DNA of 64,000 nt from contig CAYFYA010000005.1 of NCBI GenBank assembly GCA_964347325.1, positions 1 to 64,000 of the forward strand, in the 5' to 3' direction. Numbering within the stretch: position 1 is the stretch's first letter; each line of letters starts with the position of its first letter. This DNA comes from JAJISG01 sp964347325. GTDB lineage: Archaea > Thermoplasmatota > Thermoplasmata > RBG-16-68-12 > JAJISG01. The translations under genes were made by a program, and so were the position numbers. Shown piece after piece: positions 50,456 to 58,515 of the stretch. Below the pieces are notes generated by a model that was given only the letters and a program-made list of their open reading frames with translations, was not told the DNA's origin and made no database searches.

Positions 50456-51706
50456 TCACGGGAAGATGCCGCGGTATCTGTACGCATTCTCGAGACGGCG
50501 GAGGGCCACCATGTAGGAGGCATCCCTCAGGGATACATCCTCCTCTTCGGCGACGGCTCTCGCCTGACGATAGGCCCTGAGCATGACGTCACGCAATCGC
50601 GTCGTCACCTCCTCCAGCCCCCAGAAGTAGTACTGCAGGTCCTGAACCCACTCGAAGTAGCTCACCGTAACGCCCCCTGTGTTGCACAGGATGTCGGGCA
50701 GAAGGAGGATCTCACGAGCATCGAGGATCCGGTCGGCCTCGGGGGTCACTGGAGCGTTGGCGGCTTCGGCGATCATCCGAGCCCCCAGGGCCTTGGCGTT
50801 CTCTCGGTCTATGGTGTGGCCCAGGGCTGCCGGAACGAGGAGATCACACTCCAGTTCGAGTAGCTCACGGCCGCCTATGTCCTGCCCGTCCCCGAAGCCC
50901 GTGACCCTGCCTCGGCTCAGTTTGTGGAGTCTCAGACTCTCGATGTCGAGGCCAACTTCACTGAACGTGCCACCCTGGGAGTCCGAAACTGCCACGACCT
51001 TGCACCCCGCCTCTCCCAAGAGGTGCGCAAGGCTAGCCCCCACCTTCCCGAAGCCCTGAATCGCGACCGTCGCCCCATGGAGGTTCATCCTTCGATCCTT
51101 GAAGACCTCCTCCACGATGAACATCAGCCCTCGAGCCGTGGCGTCTCCCCTACCGACGGAGCCACCGATCGCCGAGGGCTTCCCTGTTACGACACCGGGA
51201 ACGCTGTAGCCGACATTCATGCTGTAGGTGTCCATGGCCCAGGACATCGTTCTCTCGTCCGTGTAGACGTCGGGGGCGAGGATGTCCGCCTGGGGGCCGA
51301 TGATGATGGAGATCTCAGACACGTATCGGCGGGTGAGGGACTCCAGCTCGCGCTCGCTCATCTCCTTGGGGCTGCAGGCCACCCCTCCGTAGGCCCCACC
51401 ATAAGGCAGCCCTACCACGGCGCACTTCCACGTCATCAGGGCCGCAAGAGCCCTTATCTCCTTGAGGTCAACCTCTGGATGGTACCGGAGACCCCCCTTG
51501 CAAGGCCCCAGTGCCATGTTGTACTGCACGCGATGCCCGTGGAAGGTCTCCAGGGTATCGTCGTCCATCCTGACCGGGAAGTTGACGGAGAGTTCGCGCT
51601 TTGGCCGATTCAGAATCTCGACTAGGCCGGGGTCTAGGCCAAGGCGGCGCCCTACGTCCTCGACCCTTCCCTTTATGGCATCGAAAGGGTCAGAAGCCAT
51701 TAGCAA
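50456..51706 (-). CDS. Glutamate dehydrogenase-like protein lacking the catalytic lysine
   Basis: A 416-residue Glu/Leu/Phe/Val dehydrogenase homologue. The substrate-binding GGLRYHPEVDLKEIRALAAL and TWKCAVVGLPYGG are present. However, the catalytic lysine in PxGGxKGG is tyrosine: PYGGAYGGVACSP. The second acidic residue in APDVYTDERTMSW is kept, and the NAD-binding GFGKVGASLAHLL is intact. The codon is TAC, two changes from a lysine codon. It may be inactive, regulatory or act on another substrate. No other GDH is seen here. Confidence 0.88.
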   Translation of the reverse strand: MLMASDPFDAIKGRVEDVGRRLGLDPGLVEILNRPKRELSVNFPVRMDDDTLETFHGHRVQYNMALGPCKGGLRYHPEVDLKEIRALAALMTWKCAVVGLPYGGAYGGVACSPKEMSERELESLTRRYVSEISIIIGPQADILAPDVYTDERTMSWAMDTYSMNVGYSVPGVVTGKPSAIGGSVGRGDATARGLMFIVEEVFKDRRMNLHGATVAIQGFGKVGASLAHLLGEAGCKVVAVSDSQGGTFSEVGLDIESLRLHKLSRGRVTGFGDGQDIGGRELLELECDLLVPAALGHTIDRENAKALGARMIAEAANAPVTPEADRILDAREILLLPDILCNTGGVTVSYFEWVQDLQYYFWGLEEVTTRLRDVMLRAYRQARAVAEEEDVSLRDASYMVALRRLENAYRYRGIFP

Positions 51707-51752
51707 TCGCTGGCCAGCATAAAGGGGCGCTCGATAAAAACCTGTCTGGTGT

Positions 51753-52208
51753 CTAGCCCGCCTTGACCCTGGTCGCCCGCTTGGTCAGAATGATGTCCAG
51801 CACACCGTTATTGAAAGTCCAGCTCAGGCTGGAGGCGTCCACCGGCTCCGGCAGCTCGAGGACCTTCCAGTATCTCCTGAAGCCCTGAGCTTCGATGGTG
51901 AGGACCCTCTCGGAGGCCCTGAGGCTGATCTTCTCCGGGATAGTTCCGGGGAGCTCGACGGTGATATAGATCTCGTCCTCCCCCTCCAACACATCGTACA
52001 CGGGCTCTCTCTCGCTGGGATCACGTCCCTCCACCGTTGGCTTCATCGTACCGAACTCCTTGATCCTCGGGATGCCATCTTTGTCTACTCTTACGGAAAA
52101 CCCGTAGTGGAAGGGGGACTGAAACTTCGATGAGTGCCCGTGGAAGAAGTCGCGAAACATCTTGTCGATCTTCTTCCGCATCTGCTCGAAATCCCTCTCG
52201 AAGCCCAA
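51753..52208 (-). CDS. Small heat shock protein Hsp20
   Basis: A 151-residue alpha-crystallin-family chaperone. The core domain spans about 57-145: VLEGEDEIYITVELPGT, KISLRASERVLTIEAQG, and the terminal SSLSWTFNNGVLDIIL. The C-terminal KRATRVKAG lacks an obvious IxI. It holds unfolding proteins until refolded. It stands upstream of GDH-like and htrA genes, a stress-related context. Confidence 0.88.
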   Translation of the reverse strand: MGFERDFEQMRKKIDKMFRDFFHGHSSKFQSPFHYGFSVRVDKDGIPRIKEFGTMKPTVEGRDPSEREPVYDVLEGEDEIYITVELPGTIPEKISLRASERVLTIEAQGFRRYWKVLELPEPVDASSLSWTFNNGVLDIILTKRATRVKAG

Positions 52209-52331
52209 GGCCCCTCTCTCCAGTCGGGCGATTCGGGGGGGTCGAGTCCCCCGAACCTGGGGCCGAATATCTGGCCCATCGTTATTAAAGTTTCCTCGAG
52301 CCCAGAGGTATCCTTGTCCCTTCGACCGCCC

Positions 52332-52481
52332 CTAGGCCACGGACTTATCCTCGGCGTTCCGGAAGGGTCCCCGTTCCGCCTCGCACTTCTCGCAGTGGAG
52401 GAGATACCAACCAGACTTGTCTGGCTTCTTCACCATGCTCTTCTCCCCGCAGTCGGGACAGACGTAGGCATTCTGCGTCAT
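52332..52481 (-). CDS. Small zinc-ribbon protein
   Basis: A 49-residue protein below the usual size cut: MTQNAYVCPDCGEKSMVKKP, then YLLHCEKCEAERGP. CPDC and CEKC form one zinc ribbon. The ATG is 4 nt after the PAC2 stop, so the two are probably read together. The role is unknown; such ribbons are often found in archaeal RNA or transcription factors. Confidence 0.65.
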   Translation of the reverse strand: MTQNAYVCPDCGEKSMVKKPDKSGWYLLHCEKCEAERGPFRNAEDKSVA

Positions 52482-52485
52482 GAGC

Positions 52486-53250
52486 CTAACCGTACATGAT
52501 CCTGGAACGCTCGGCCATGTCCTGGATGTTCTCCTTGTGCGTTTCCAGGTAGTCCTTCAGATGGGTCTCGATCTGCTCGGCCCTCTCGAAGAGGGGCTTC
52601 GCGTCTATCTTGATCTGAGGCACGAAGGGGTCGAGTACCTCCAGGAGCCTGGCAGCAGATCGGGCGTCGGGATACTCCTTCACACTCTCCGCGAGAAGGC
52701 ACGTGACATCGATATCTTCGGCCTCTCCAAGGTAGCTTATCAGGCCAGATAGGCCCGTGAGGATACCCTCGGCCATGGGCTTCACGTCGAGACGGGTAAG
52801 CCTCGCCAGGGCCCTCTCGCTGTTGGCAGCGCCGAACACCTCCGCGTCTTCAGGGCCTCCTGGTCTGGTGAAACCCTCCAACACGACGATCTCCTGGACC
52901 TTCTTGTCCAGGCACCATGAGACGAGGGCCTCGCCGATGTCGTAGAGCGTTTCGGCCTTGGGGGTCACCTCGGACATCACGGCGGCGAGCTGGTTGCACT
53001 CGCCATCGGCACCGCAGACCATGGGTGCTGCGTGGATCCTGACGGGGCTGGAAACCCGTCCACCCTTCAGTACGGCCATGGGCGGGAAGTCGCGCGAGAG
53101 AATCGAGGCGATTCGCTCCAGGTTGAGGGCCGTAACCATGTAGTTGGTAGCGATGCTACCCACAAGGCCGACGCCGGGAAATCCCACAACGAAAAGCGCG
53201 GCCGAGAGGTCCATCTCCTTGTGGTCCACAATCCTGATGGAACTCGTCAA
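52486..53250 (-). CDS. PAC2 family protein (proteasome assembly chaperone-like)
   Basis: A 254-residue protein with AALFVVGFPGVGLVGSIATN at the start, IVVLEGFTRPGGPEDAEVF and GEAEDIDVTCLLAE, as in the archaeal PAC2/PbaA-like group. Some archaeal members assist proteasome assembly or have chaperone-like roles; several act with ATP-grasp or other enzymes. C-terminal helices FERAEQIETHLKDYLETHKE form a coiled coil. The small zinc-ribbon gene follows. Confidence 0.85.
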   Translation of the reverse strand: MTSSIRIVDHKEMDLSAALFVVGFPGVGLVGSIATNYMVTALNLERIASILSRDFPPMAVLKGGRVSSPVRIHAAPMVCGADGECNQLAAVMSEVTPKAETLYDIGEALVSWCLDKKVQEIVVLEGFTRPGGPEDAEVFGAANSERALARLTRLDVKPMAEGILTGLSGLISYLGEAEDIDVTCLLAESVKEYPDARSAARLLEVLDPFVPQIKIDAKPLFERAEQIETHLKDYLETHKENIQDMAERSRIMYG

Positions 53251-53413
53251 CGTATCGCTGTTGGATTGGGCCTGAGATTAATAAACGTTAGTAGCCACCG
53301 CCCTCTACGGTTGTGCAGGGTTATGACGGAAGAGAACGTCAGGAGGCAGACCGAATGAGGGTAGGGACCCCCGGAGTGATTGACGCAGTCTGGAACACGG
53401 ATAGGGAGAAGCC

Positions 53414-53761
53414 ATGACGGACAAGGGTAGCAGGAGCCAAAGCGAGCTTGTGGGACGGGTTCACAGTCTGGCGAGCCTCGTCGAGTACAGCCCAGGTTCA
53501 ATAGTCAGCCGAGCAATCATCGACAAGGATGTGGGGACTGTAACCATGTTCGCCTTTGACAAAGGCGAGGGATTGAGCGAGCACACTACACCGTTCGACG
53601 CCATGGTGCAAGTCGTCGAGGGATCCATGGAGATTGAGATCGCAGGAGAGACCCAACGAGTGAGTGGGGGTGACTTGCTCATAATGCCCGCCAACCGACC
53701 TCACGCGCTGAGGGCTGTCGTGAGGTCCAAGATGCTTCTCACGATGATACGCTCGAGGTAG
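53414..53761 (+). CDS. Cupin-domain protein
   Basis: A 115-residue single-domain cupin. Motif 1 is GLSEHTTPFDAMVQVVEGSM and motif 2 is GDLLIMPANRPHAL. Ligands appear as H/E/H, so metal binding is likely. Small cupins like this serve as dioxygenases, isomerases or sugar binders; substrate is unknown. GGGAGAAGCC at 53405-53413 lies just before the ATG. Confidence 0.82.
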   Translation: MTDKGSRSQSELVGRVHSLASLVEYSPGSIVSRAIIDKDVGTVTMFAFDKGEGLSEHTTPFDAMVQVVEGSMEIEIAGETQRVSGGDLLIMPANRPHALRAVVRSKMLLTMIRSR

Positions 53762-53771
53762 CTCAGGACGA

Positions 53772-54038
53772 CTAGTCCTTGCCCGCCGCCTGTAGCTGCC
53801 TTATCCTCTCCAGGAGCATGCGTGCCCTGGGGATCCCAACGTACTCGATCCGTCCGTCGATGATGATCCCCGGAGCGTACTTGATGTTGAAGTTCGCAGC
53901 GTACTCTGGCTCCTCCCGAGGGTCCACCTCGCGGTACTTGAGTTCCGGGACAAGCTCCCGAATCTGATCCAGGACCTCCTCTGCCCGCTCCTGGTGGAGG
54001 CCCGTCGGGGACTTCAAGTACACGAGCTCCATCTTCAC
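53772..54038 (-). CDS. Thioredoxin-fold protein without a CxxC motif
   Basis: An 88-residue protein, thioredoxin/glutaredoxin-like in length and pattern: MELVYLKSPTGLHQERAEEV, YREVDPREEPEYAANFN, and the cis-proline KYAPGIIIDGRIEYVG. At the active-site position it has SPTGLHQ in place of CxxC, so redox activity is not expected. It may have a structural or binding role. It converges with the cupin gene at 10 nt. Confidence 0.65.
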   Translation of the reverse strand: MKMELVYLKSPTGLHQERAEEVLDQIRELVPELKYREVDPREEPEYAANFNIKYAPGIIIDGRIEYVGIPRARMLLERIRQLQAAGKD

Positions 54039-54121
54039 GGTGTTAGCGGTACCGGGTATTGAAGCTTTCCCGGTGGGTGGTGCGCCAAAAGGCTCATCTT
54101 AACCCCACCGCTCTCCCCACG

Positions 54122-54949
54122 ATGATACTCGTAGCCACCTCTGTGGAGGATGCCGCCAGCCGAACAATTCTCGAGCGGCTTCTGCGGAGGGGCGACTGGG
54201 AGGAGGTGGGTACCTTTGACGGGAACCCCGCATACCAACGAGGGGAGAGAACCTTGGTCACCCTCAAGGACTCCCACCTATACAGAGACCACCTGGACAC
54301 GGAAGTTCGTGGAGCCCTGGGGGTCACAGCGGACCTTGCGATATACGCATCGAGGCATCGAAGTGAAAGCGGGACGAGGAGCCTCACCGTCCACCCAATA
54401 GGTAACTACGGTGAGGCGGAGCTCGGGGGAAAGACGGGCAAGTTGGTTCCCGCAGCATCCCATTGGATGACCCAGGCCTTAAGACTCCTGAGGGAGAGGG
54501 CTACAAGCCTGGAGTACTCCGTCTCCTTCGAGACCACCCACCACGGACCATATCTTGAGACGCCCGCCTTCTACATCGAGGTGGGGAGCGACGAGGCCGC
54601 TTGGGCCGATGGGGAAGCGGCCTCGGCCATAGCGGGGGTGATCCTTGAGGTGGAATCCGTGGAGTATCCCGTCGCCATCGGCCTCGGTGGCGGCCACTAC
54701 GCTCCCCGGATGACCGACGTCGCCTTGGATCGGCGACTGTCCTTCGGCCACCTTGTGCCGTCTCACACCCTCGAGAGGCTTGGTGAGTCGATGCTTCGAC
54801 AGGTCGTGGAGAAGTCCCCGGGAGCCTCGTTGGCGTACATCCATCGCAAGGCCGTAAAGGCAGCCCTGAGGAAACGGGTCGTCGAGATGGTCGAGTCTGA
54901 AGGGCTCAAGATCGTTAGGCAGAGCGACCTAGACCCAGTGGACCGCTAG
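54122..54949 (+). CDS. dtdA: D-aminoacyl-tRNA deacylase (archaeal DtdA/GEK1 type)
   Basis: A 275-residue deacylase from the ATG at 54122; an earlier ATG at 54059 is not typical for the family. Characteristic segments are IYASRHRSESGTRSLTVHP, VSFETTHHGPYLETPAFYIE and GLGGGHYAPRMTD. It hydrolyses D-amino acids from mischarged tRNA. Archaea and plants carry this type rather than bacterial Dtd. TCATCTTAACC near 54093-54103 may be its promoter. Confidence 0.9.
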   Translation: MILVATSVEDAASRTILERLLRRGDWEEVGTFDGNPAYQRGERTLVTLKDSHLYRDHLDTEVRGALGVTADLAIYASRHRSESGTRSLTVHPIGNYGEAELGGKTGKLVPAASHWMTQALRLLRERATSLEYSVSFETTHHGPYLETPAFYIEVGSDEAAWADGEAASAIAGVILEVESVEYPVAIGLGGGHYAPRMTDVALDRRLSFGHLVPSHTLERLGESMLRQVVEKSPGASLAYIHRKAVKAALRKRVVEMVESEGLKIVRQSDLDPVDR

Positions 54950-55000
54950 ACTTTGCCGCGTCAATCATATTAAGGGACGCTGTCACACCAATCTCAGAAG

Positions 55001-55008
55001 TTATATAG
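55001..55008 (+). promoter_or_regulatory. TATA box of kptA
   Basis: TTATATAG lies 34 nt before the ATG at 55042, with GGGAGGGG (55031-55038) between as Shine-Dalgarno. Confidence 0.55.
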
Positions 55009-55041
55009 CAGGGGTCTAGGTTTACATCCTGGGAGGGGTAG

Positions 55042-55689
55042 ATGCTACGGGAGTGCAGTTCCCATGGATTCTTCCGGGGCGAGATCTGCCCCAATTGCGG
55101 CAGCAAGGGCAAGTTCCTGCTCAATGAGAGGGAGCTAAACACCCTTGGCCGCACGATGGCGGGAGTCCTGCGCCATTTCCCCCAGAGGTACGGCCTCGAG
55201 ATGGACGATCACGGTTGGGTCGACCTCCGGGACCTCGTGACCGCCATCCAGATCAGGCACAGGAAGTTCAAGTTCCTCAAGCCGCACCACATTATCGCCC
55301 TCGTCCAGACCGATCCCAAGGGTCGATACCAGTTCGAAGAGGGACGGGTCAGAGCCACCTACGCTCACTCCATCGACCTCGACCTGGACTTGCCCACGGA
55401 GGACATCCCCCCGGTCCTGTACTACCCGACCACGGAGGAGGAGTGCAGCATCCTCTTGGAGATCGGGCTAAGGCCCGCGGACCGGCAGTGGGTCCACATC
55501 AGCGACACCTTGGAGAGCGCGACGGAGGCGGGACAGGTGAGGACGGCGGACCCTGTCATTCTCAAGGTCGACGCGGAGAAGGCGAGGGAGGAGGGAGTTG
55601 TGATAAAGAAGGCTGGGAAGTACGTCTACATCACCAAGGAGGTACCGCCAGAGTTCCTCAGCCGCGTCGAGGGACCCGAGGCTACGTAA
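55042..55689 (+). CDS. kptA: RNA 2'-phosphotransferase Tpt1/KptA
   Basis: A 215-residue enzyme. An N-terminal zinc ribbon (CSSHGFFRGEICPNCGSKG) is an archaeal extension. The core has LRHFPQRYGLEMDDHGWVDL, DPKGRYQFEEGRVRATYAHS, LYYPTTEEECSILLEIGL and WVHISDTLESAT. It transfers the internal 2'-phosphate left by RNA ligation to NAD. With tRNA introns in this genome, the setting fits. It converges with purP, overlapping by 8 nt. Confidence 0.92.
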   Translation: MLRECSSHGFFRGEICPNCGSKGKFLLNERELNTLGRTMAGVLRHFPQRYGLEMDDHGWVDLRDLVTAIQIRHRKFKFLKPHHIIALVQTDPKGRYQFEEGRVRATYAHSIDLDLDLPTEDIPPVLYYPTTEEECSILLEIGLRPADRQWVHISDTLESATEAGQVRTADPVILKVDAEKAREEGVVIKKAGKYVYITKEVPPEFLSRVEGPEAT

Positions 55690-56839
55690 CTATCTTCCCC
55701 ACTTCGCCCCTATCTATAGCCATCCGGACCTCTAGGGCGACCCTCCTCCCGGTGCTCATCCGGGAGCGCCATAGGGTGTTCCCGTAGGGGTGGCCTACAG
55801 ACATGTGGACATTTGTGCCGCCGCCGATTCGTGGCGAGACGTCGTAGATGAAGAAGTTCATATCCTTGTCCACGCACGTCTGGAGCGTGAAGGGTCCGAT
55901 CACGCCCGGGGGGAAGTACCTCTGAGTAGCCTCGACATAAGCCTCCGCCAATGGGAAGACCTTGCTCAGCAGGGACTCCCTGAGGGTAGCCGAGTTATGA
56001 CCGCATACGACGTACTCCGGGAGTTTCTCTTCGCCAACCAGCGTGAGTTGCTGCTCCGCAGGCAGCCTCACGTGTCCATCCAGAGATGTCTCGAAGCGCC
56101 AGTCGATGCCCAGGAGCTCCAGCCTCTCGCCCGAATCTTCGAGCGGTGAGTAGAAGAAGTCGAAGTTGAAGACGGGACCGAGGATGTACTTCTCCACCCT
56201 GGCGACCTCCAGATCCTCCTCGGTTATGACGCCCTGCTCGAGGAGGCTGCCGGCCTTCTCCTCAAATTCCTCAGGGCTTGCGGCGGTGAAGAAGCCCCGC
56301 TCCAGCCGTTTGACCTTGTGAGGAAGCTTAATGATGGCCAAGGAGTCGATCTCATCCGGCGAGGTGTACAGGCGAGGAAAGGGCAGGCCCGCCTTCTCGA
56401 GAATCCAGTAGTAGCCCTTCTCCTCTGTCCTCTCCTCCGTCCGCAAGAGATTCCTGCCGCCTATCATCGGTACCCTGAAGTCATCCTCCACCTCCCGCAT
56501 GCCGCAGTAGGAGAAGAAGGACCTGTTGGGGACGAAGAGGACGTTGCCCTTGCGCAGACGGTCCTGGACCCTCTCCGAGGTCGCCTCCTTGAAGGACTTG
56601 AGGACCACAGCCTCGTCAACAACACCCCGGACGATTCTGCCTTCGGCGTCTCGCACCGCCTTGAAGTACCTCGCGTAGGGCTCATGCCTCCCCTCCTGGC
56701 ATAGCGCAATGGTCTGGAATCCTTCCTCCACGGCCCCGTCACACACGTCGAGAGCCGAGTGGGAGGCAAGGACCCCGATCTTGGCCCGGTCGAGATCGTA
56801 CTTATCCAACACACCGAGGATGTCATCTCGTGCCATCAT
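55682..56839 (-). CDS. purP: Formate-dependent FAICAR synthetase PurP
   Basis: A 385-residue ATP-grasp enzyme. MARDDILGVLDKYDLDRAKI and GVLASHSALDVCDGA are the usual N-terminus, so the ATG at 56839 or 56836 is taken. VFNFDFFYSPL, LLGIDWRFETSLDG, GPFTLQTCVDKDM and SPRIGGGTNVHMSVGHPYGN mark the active site. It makes FAICAR from AICAR, formate and ATP in archaeal purine synthesis. TTTTATTACC around 56870 is a TATA-like site. Confidence 0.9.
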   Translation of the reverse strand: MMARDDILGVLDKYDLDRAKIGVLASHSALDVCDGAVEEGFQTIALCQEGRHEPYARYFKAVRDAEGRIVRGVVDEAVVLKSFKEATSERVQDRLRKGNVLFVPNRSFFSYCGMREVEDDFRVPMIGGRNLLRTEERTEEKGYYWILEKAGLPFPRLYTSPDEIDSLAIIKLPHKVKRLERGFFTAASPEEFEEKAGSLLEQGVITEEDLEVARVEKYILGPVFNFDFFYSPLEDSGERLELLGIDWRFETSLDGHVRLPAEQQLTLVGEEKLPEYVVCGHNSATLRESLLSKVFPLAEAYVEATQRYFPPGVIGPFTLQTCVDKDMNFFIYDVSPRIGGGTNVHMSVGHPYGNTLWRSRMSTGRRVALEVRMAIDRGEVGKIVT

Positions 56840-56931
56840 AGGCCATCCCGGCTTCATCTCGCCTCGGGTAATAAAACTCCCCAAGACACGGTGGAAACCT
56901 ATTCAAGCTGAGGGACGATGCCACCGCGAGC

Positions 56932-58515
56932 ATGAGGAAGGATATGAGGTGGTGGGGGTGGGGTTCCCCCGATGTACGATATCCTTCAGAACGGCTGGAG
57001 CTTGCCCTTCGCTTCCTTGAGACTCGAGGAATCAAGCTCAGGGAGGCCCAAGAAATCCCGAGTGTGCCATCCCTTCCGCCGAGTCGGCTCAGGGCGGAAG
57101 ACCTGGAGGCCCTCGAGGGTGCCTTGGAGGTATCCACAGACGACGAAGTCCGCATCAGTCGCTCCCTAGGGAAGGGCTACCTCGACCTCCTCAAGGTGAG
57201 GCTGGGGCGGGTAGAAGAGTTTACCGATGCCGTGGCCTTTCCAAGGGATTCTGAACACGTGCGCCTCCTATTGGAAACGGCTGCATCGCGCGGAATAGCC
57301 GTTGTCCCTTATGGCGGTGGGACCTCCGTCCTCGGGGGACTCAGACCGTTGAGGGGGCGAAACAGAGCTGTAGTCACCGTCGACCTTCGTCATCTGAACA
57401 AGGTCCTCGAGGTCGACGAGGTCTCCCTTCTGGCCAGGGTGGAGGCGGGTGTCAGTGGGCCAGAACTGGAGGAGGTCCTCGGTCGGCACAATATGACTCT
57501 TGGCCACTTCCCCCAGTCCTTCCACTTCTCCACTCTCGGTGGTTGGATCGCCACCCGAGCCTCTGGTCATCTCTCGGGAGCGTACGGTCGCATCGAGAAC
57601 ATGGTCCAGTCGGTAAGTCTTGTGACACCTCAGGGGACCCTCGTCACAAAGGATGTCCCTGCAAGATCCGCAGGCCCCGAGCTGCGGGAGCTGGTCCTGG
57701 GGTCAGAGGGTGCCTTCGGCATCATCACGGAAGCGGTGGTAAGGGTGCGGAGGAGTCCTGAGGCCAGAGCCAGAAGGGTTCTCCTCATCCCAGGCTTCAC
57801 CACGGCCTTGGATGCGGCTCGGGGAATGATTCAGTCGGGAATCGTGCCTTCTCTCTTGCGCATCTCAAACGAGGATGAGAGCTCGATGATCGCTCACATG
57901 GCTGGGCTAGAGGCGGAGGAAGTCCCCTCCATAGTCCTCTTGGGCTTCGACGGCACCAAGGATGACACGGTGGCCTCAATGGAGACCGCAGTTGAATCCC
58001 TTGTAGACGCAGGAGCCCTGGACCTGGGAGAGGAGCCCGCCCTCGTCTGGGAGGAGGAGTACTACACGACGCCATACCTTCGCGATGACTTCCTTGCCCG
58101 TGGCCTCCTGGTTGACACGCTTGAGACGGCCGCATCATGGAGAGGACTGCAAAAGCTTTACGTCGCAGTTCGCCACGCATTGCTGGACGCGTACTCTCAA
58201 GGGGGTGTCCAGGGGTTGGTCCTCTGTCATCTCTCTCACACCTATCGAGATGGCGGCTCACTCTACTACACCCTCATCGCGCCCCGGGAGCAGGGGAAGG
58301 AGGTTGAGCAGTGGTGGGAGATCAAGCGGGCCGCCACAGAGGCGATAATGAGAGCGGGCGGGACCATCAGCCACCATCATGGCGTAGGTACCGATCACCT
58401 CTCCTGGATCTTGGAGGAGCACGGAGAGACTGCCCTCATGGCGCTCAAATCGCTCAAGATAGCCGTAGACCCAAAGGGTATCATGAATCCGGGGAAGGTG
58501 GTGCGGGAGGAGTGA
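56932..58515 (+). CDS. AGPS-like FAD-linked oxidase/alkyl-DHAP synthase homologue
   Basis: A 527-residue flavoprotein of the FAD_binding_4 family. It has RWWGWGSPDVRYP at the N-terminus, VVPYGGGTSVLGGL in the FAD domain, GHFPQSFHFSTLGGWIATRA, HLSHTYRDGGSLYYT and TISHHHGVGTDHL. The RWWGWG, Ser-His-Tyr block and HHH triad are those of alkylglycerone-phosphate synthase, rather than lactate dehydrogenase. It may form ether bonds on DHAP, or oxidise a relative. It overlaps the G3P dehydrogenase gene by 3 nt. Start at 56932 or 56944. Confidence 0.8.
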   Translation: MRKDMRWWGWGSPDVRYPSERLELALRFLETRGIKLREAQEIPSVPSLPPSRLRAEDLEALEGALEVSTDDEVRISRSLGKGYLDLLKVRLGRVEEFTDAVAFPRDSEHVRLLLETAASRGIAVVPYGGGTSVLGGLRPLRGRNRAVVTVDLRHLNKVLEVDEVSLLARVEAGVSGPELEEVLGRHNMTLGHFPQSFHFSTLGGWIATRASGHLSGAYGRIENMVQSVSLVTPQGTLVTKDVPARSAGPELRELVLGSEGAFGIITEAVVRVRRSPEARARRVLLIPGFTTALDAARGMIQSGIVPSLLRISNEDESSMIAHMAGLEAEEVPSIVLLGFDGTKDDTVASMETAVESLVDAGALDLGEEPALVWEEEYYTTPYLRDDFLARGLLVDTLETAASWRGLQKLYVAVRHALLDAYSQGGVQGLVLCHLSHTYRDGGSLYYTLIAPREQGKEVEQWWEIKRAATEAIMRAGGTISHHHGVGTDHLSWILEEHGETALMALKSLKIAVDPKGIMNPGKVVREE

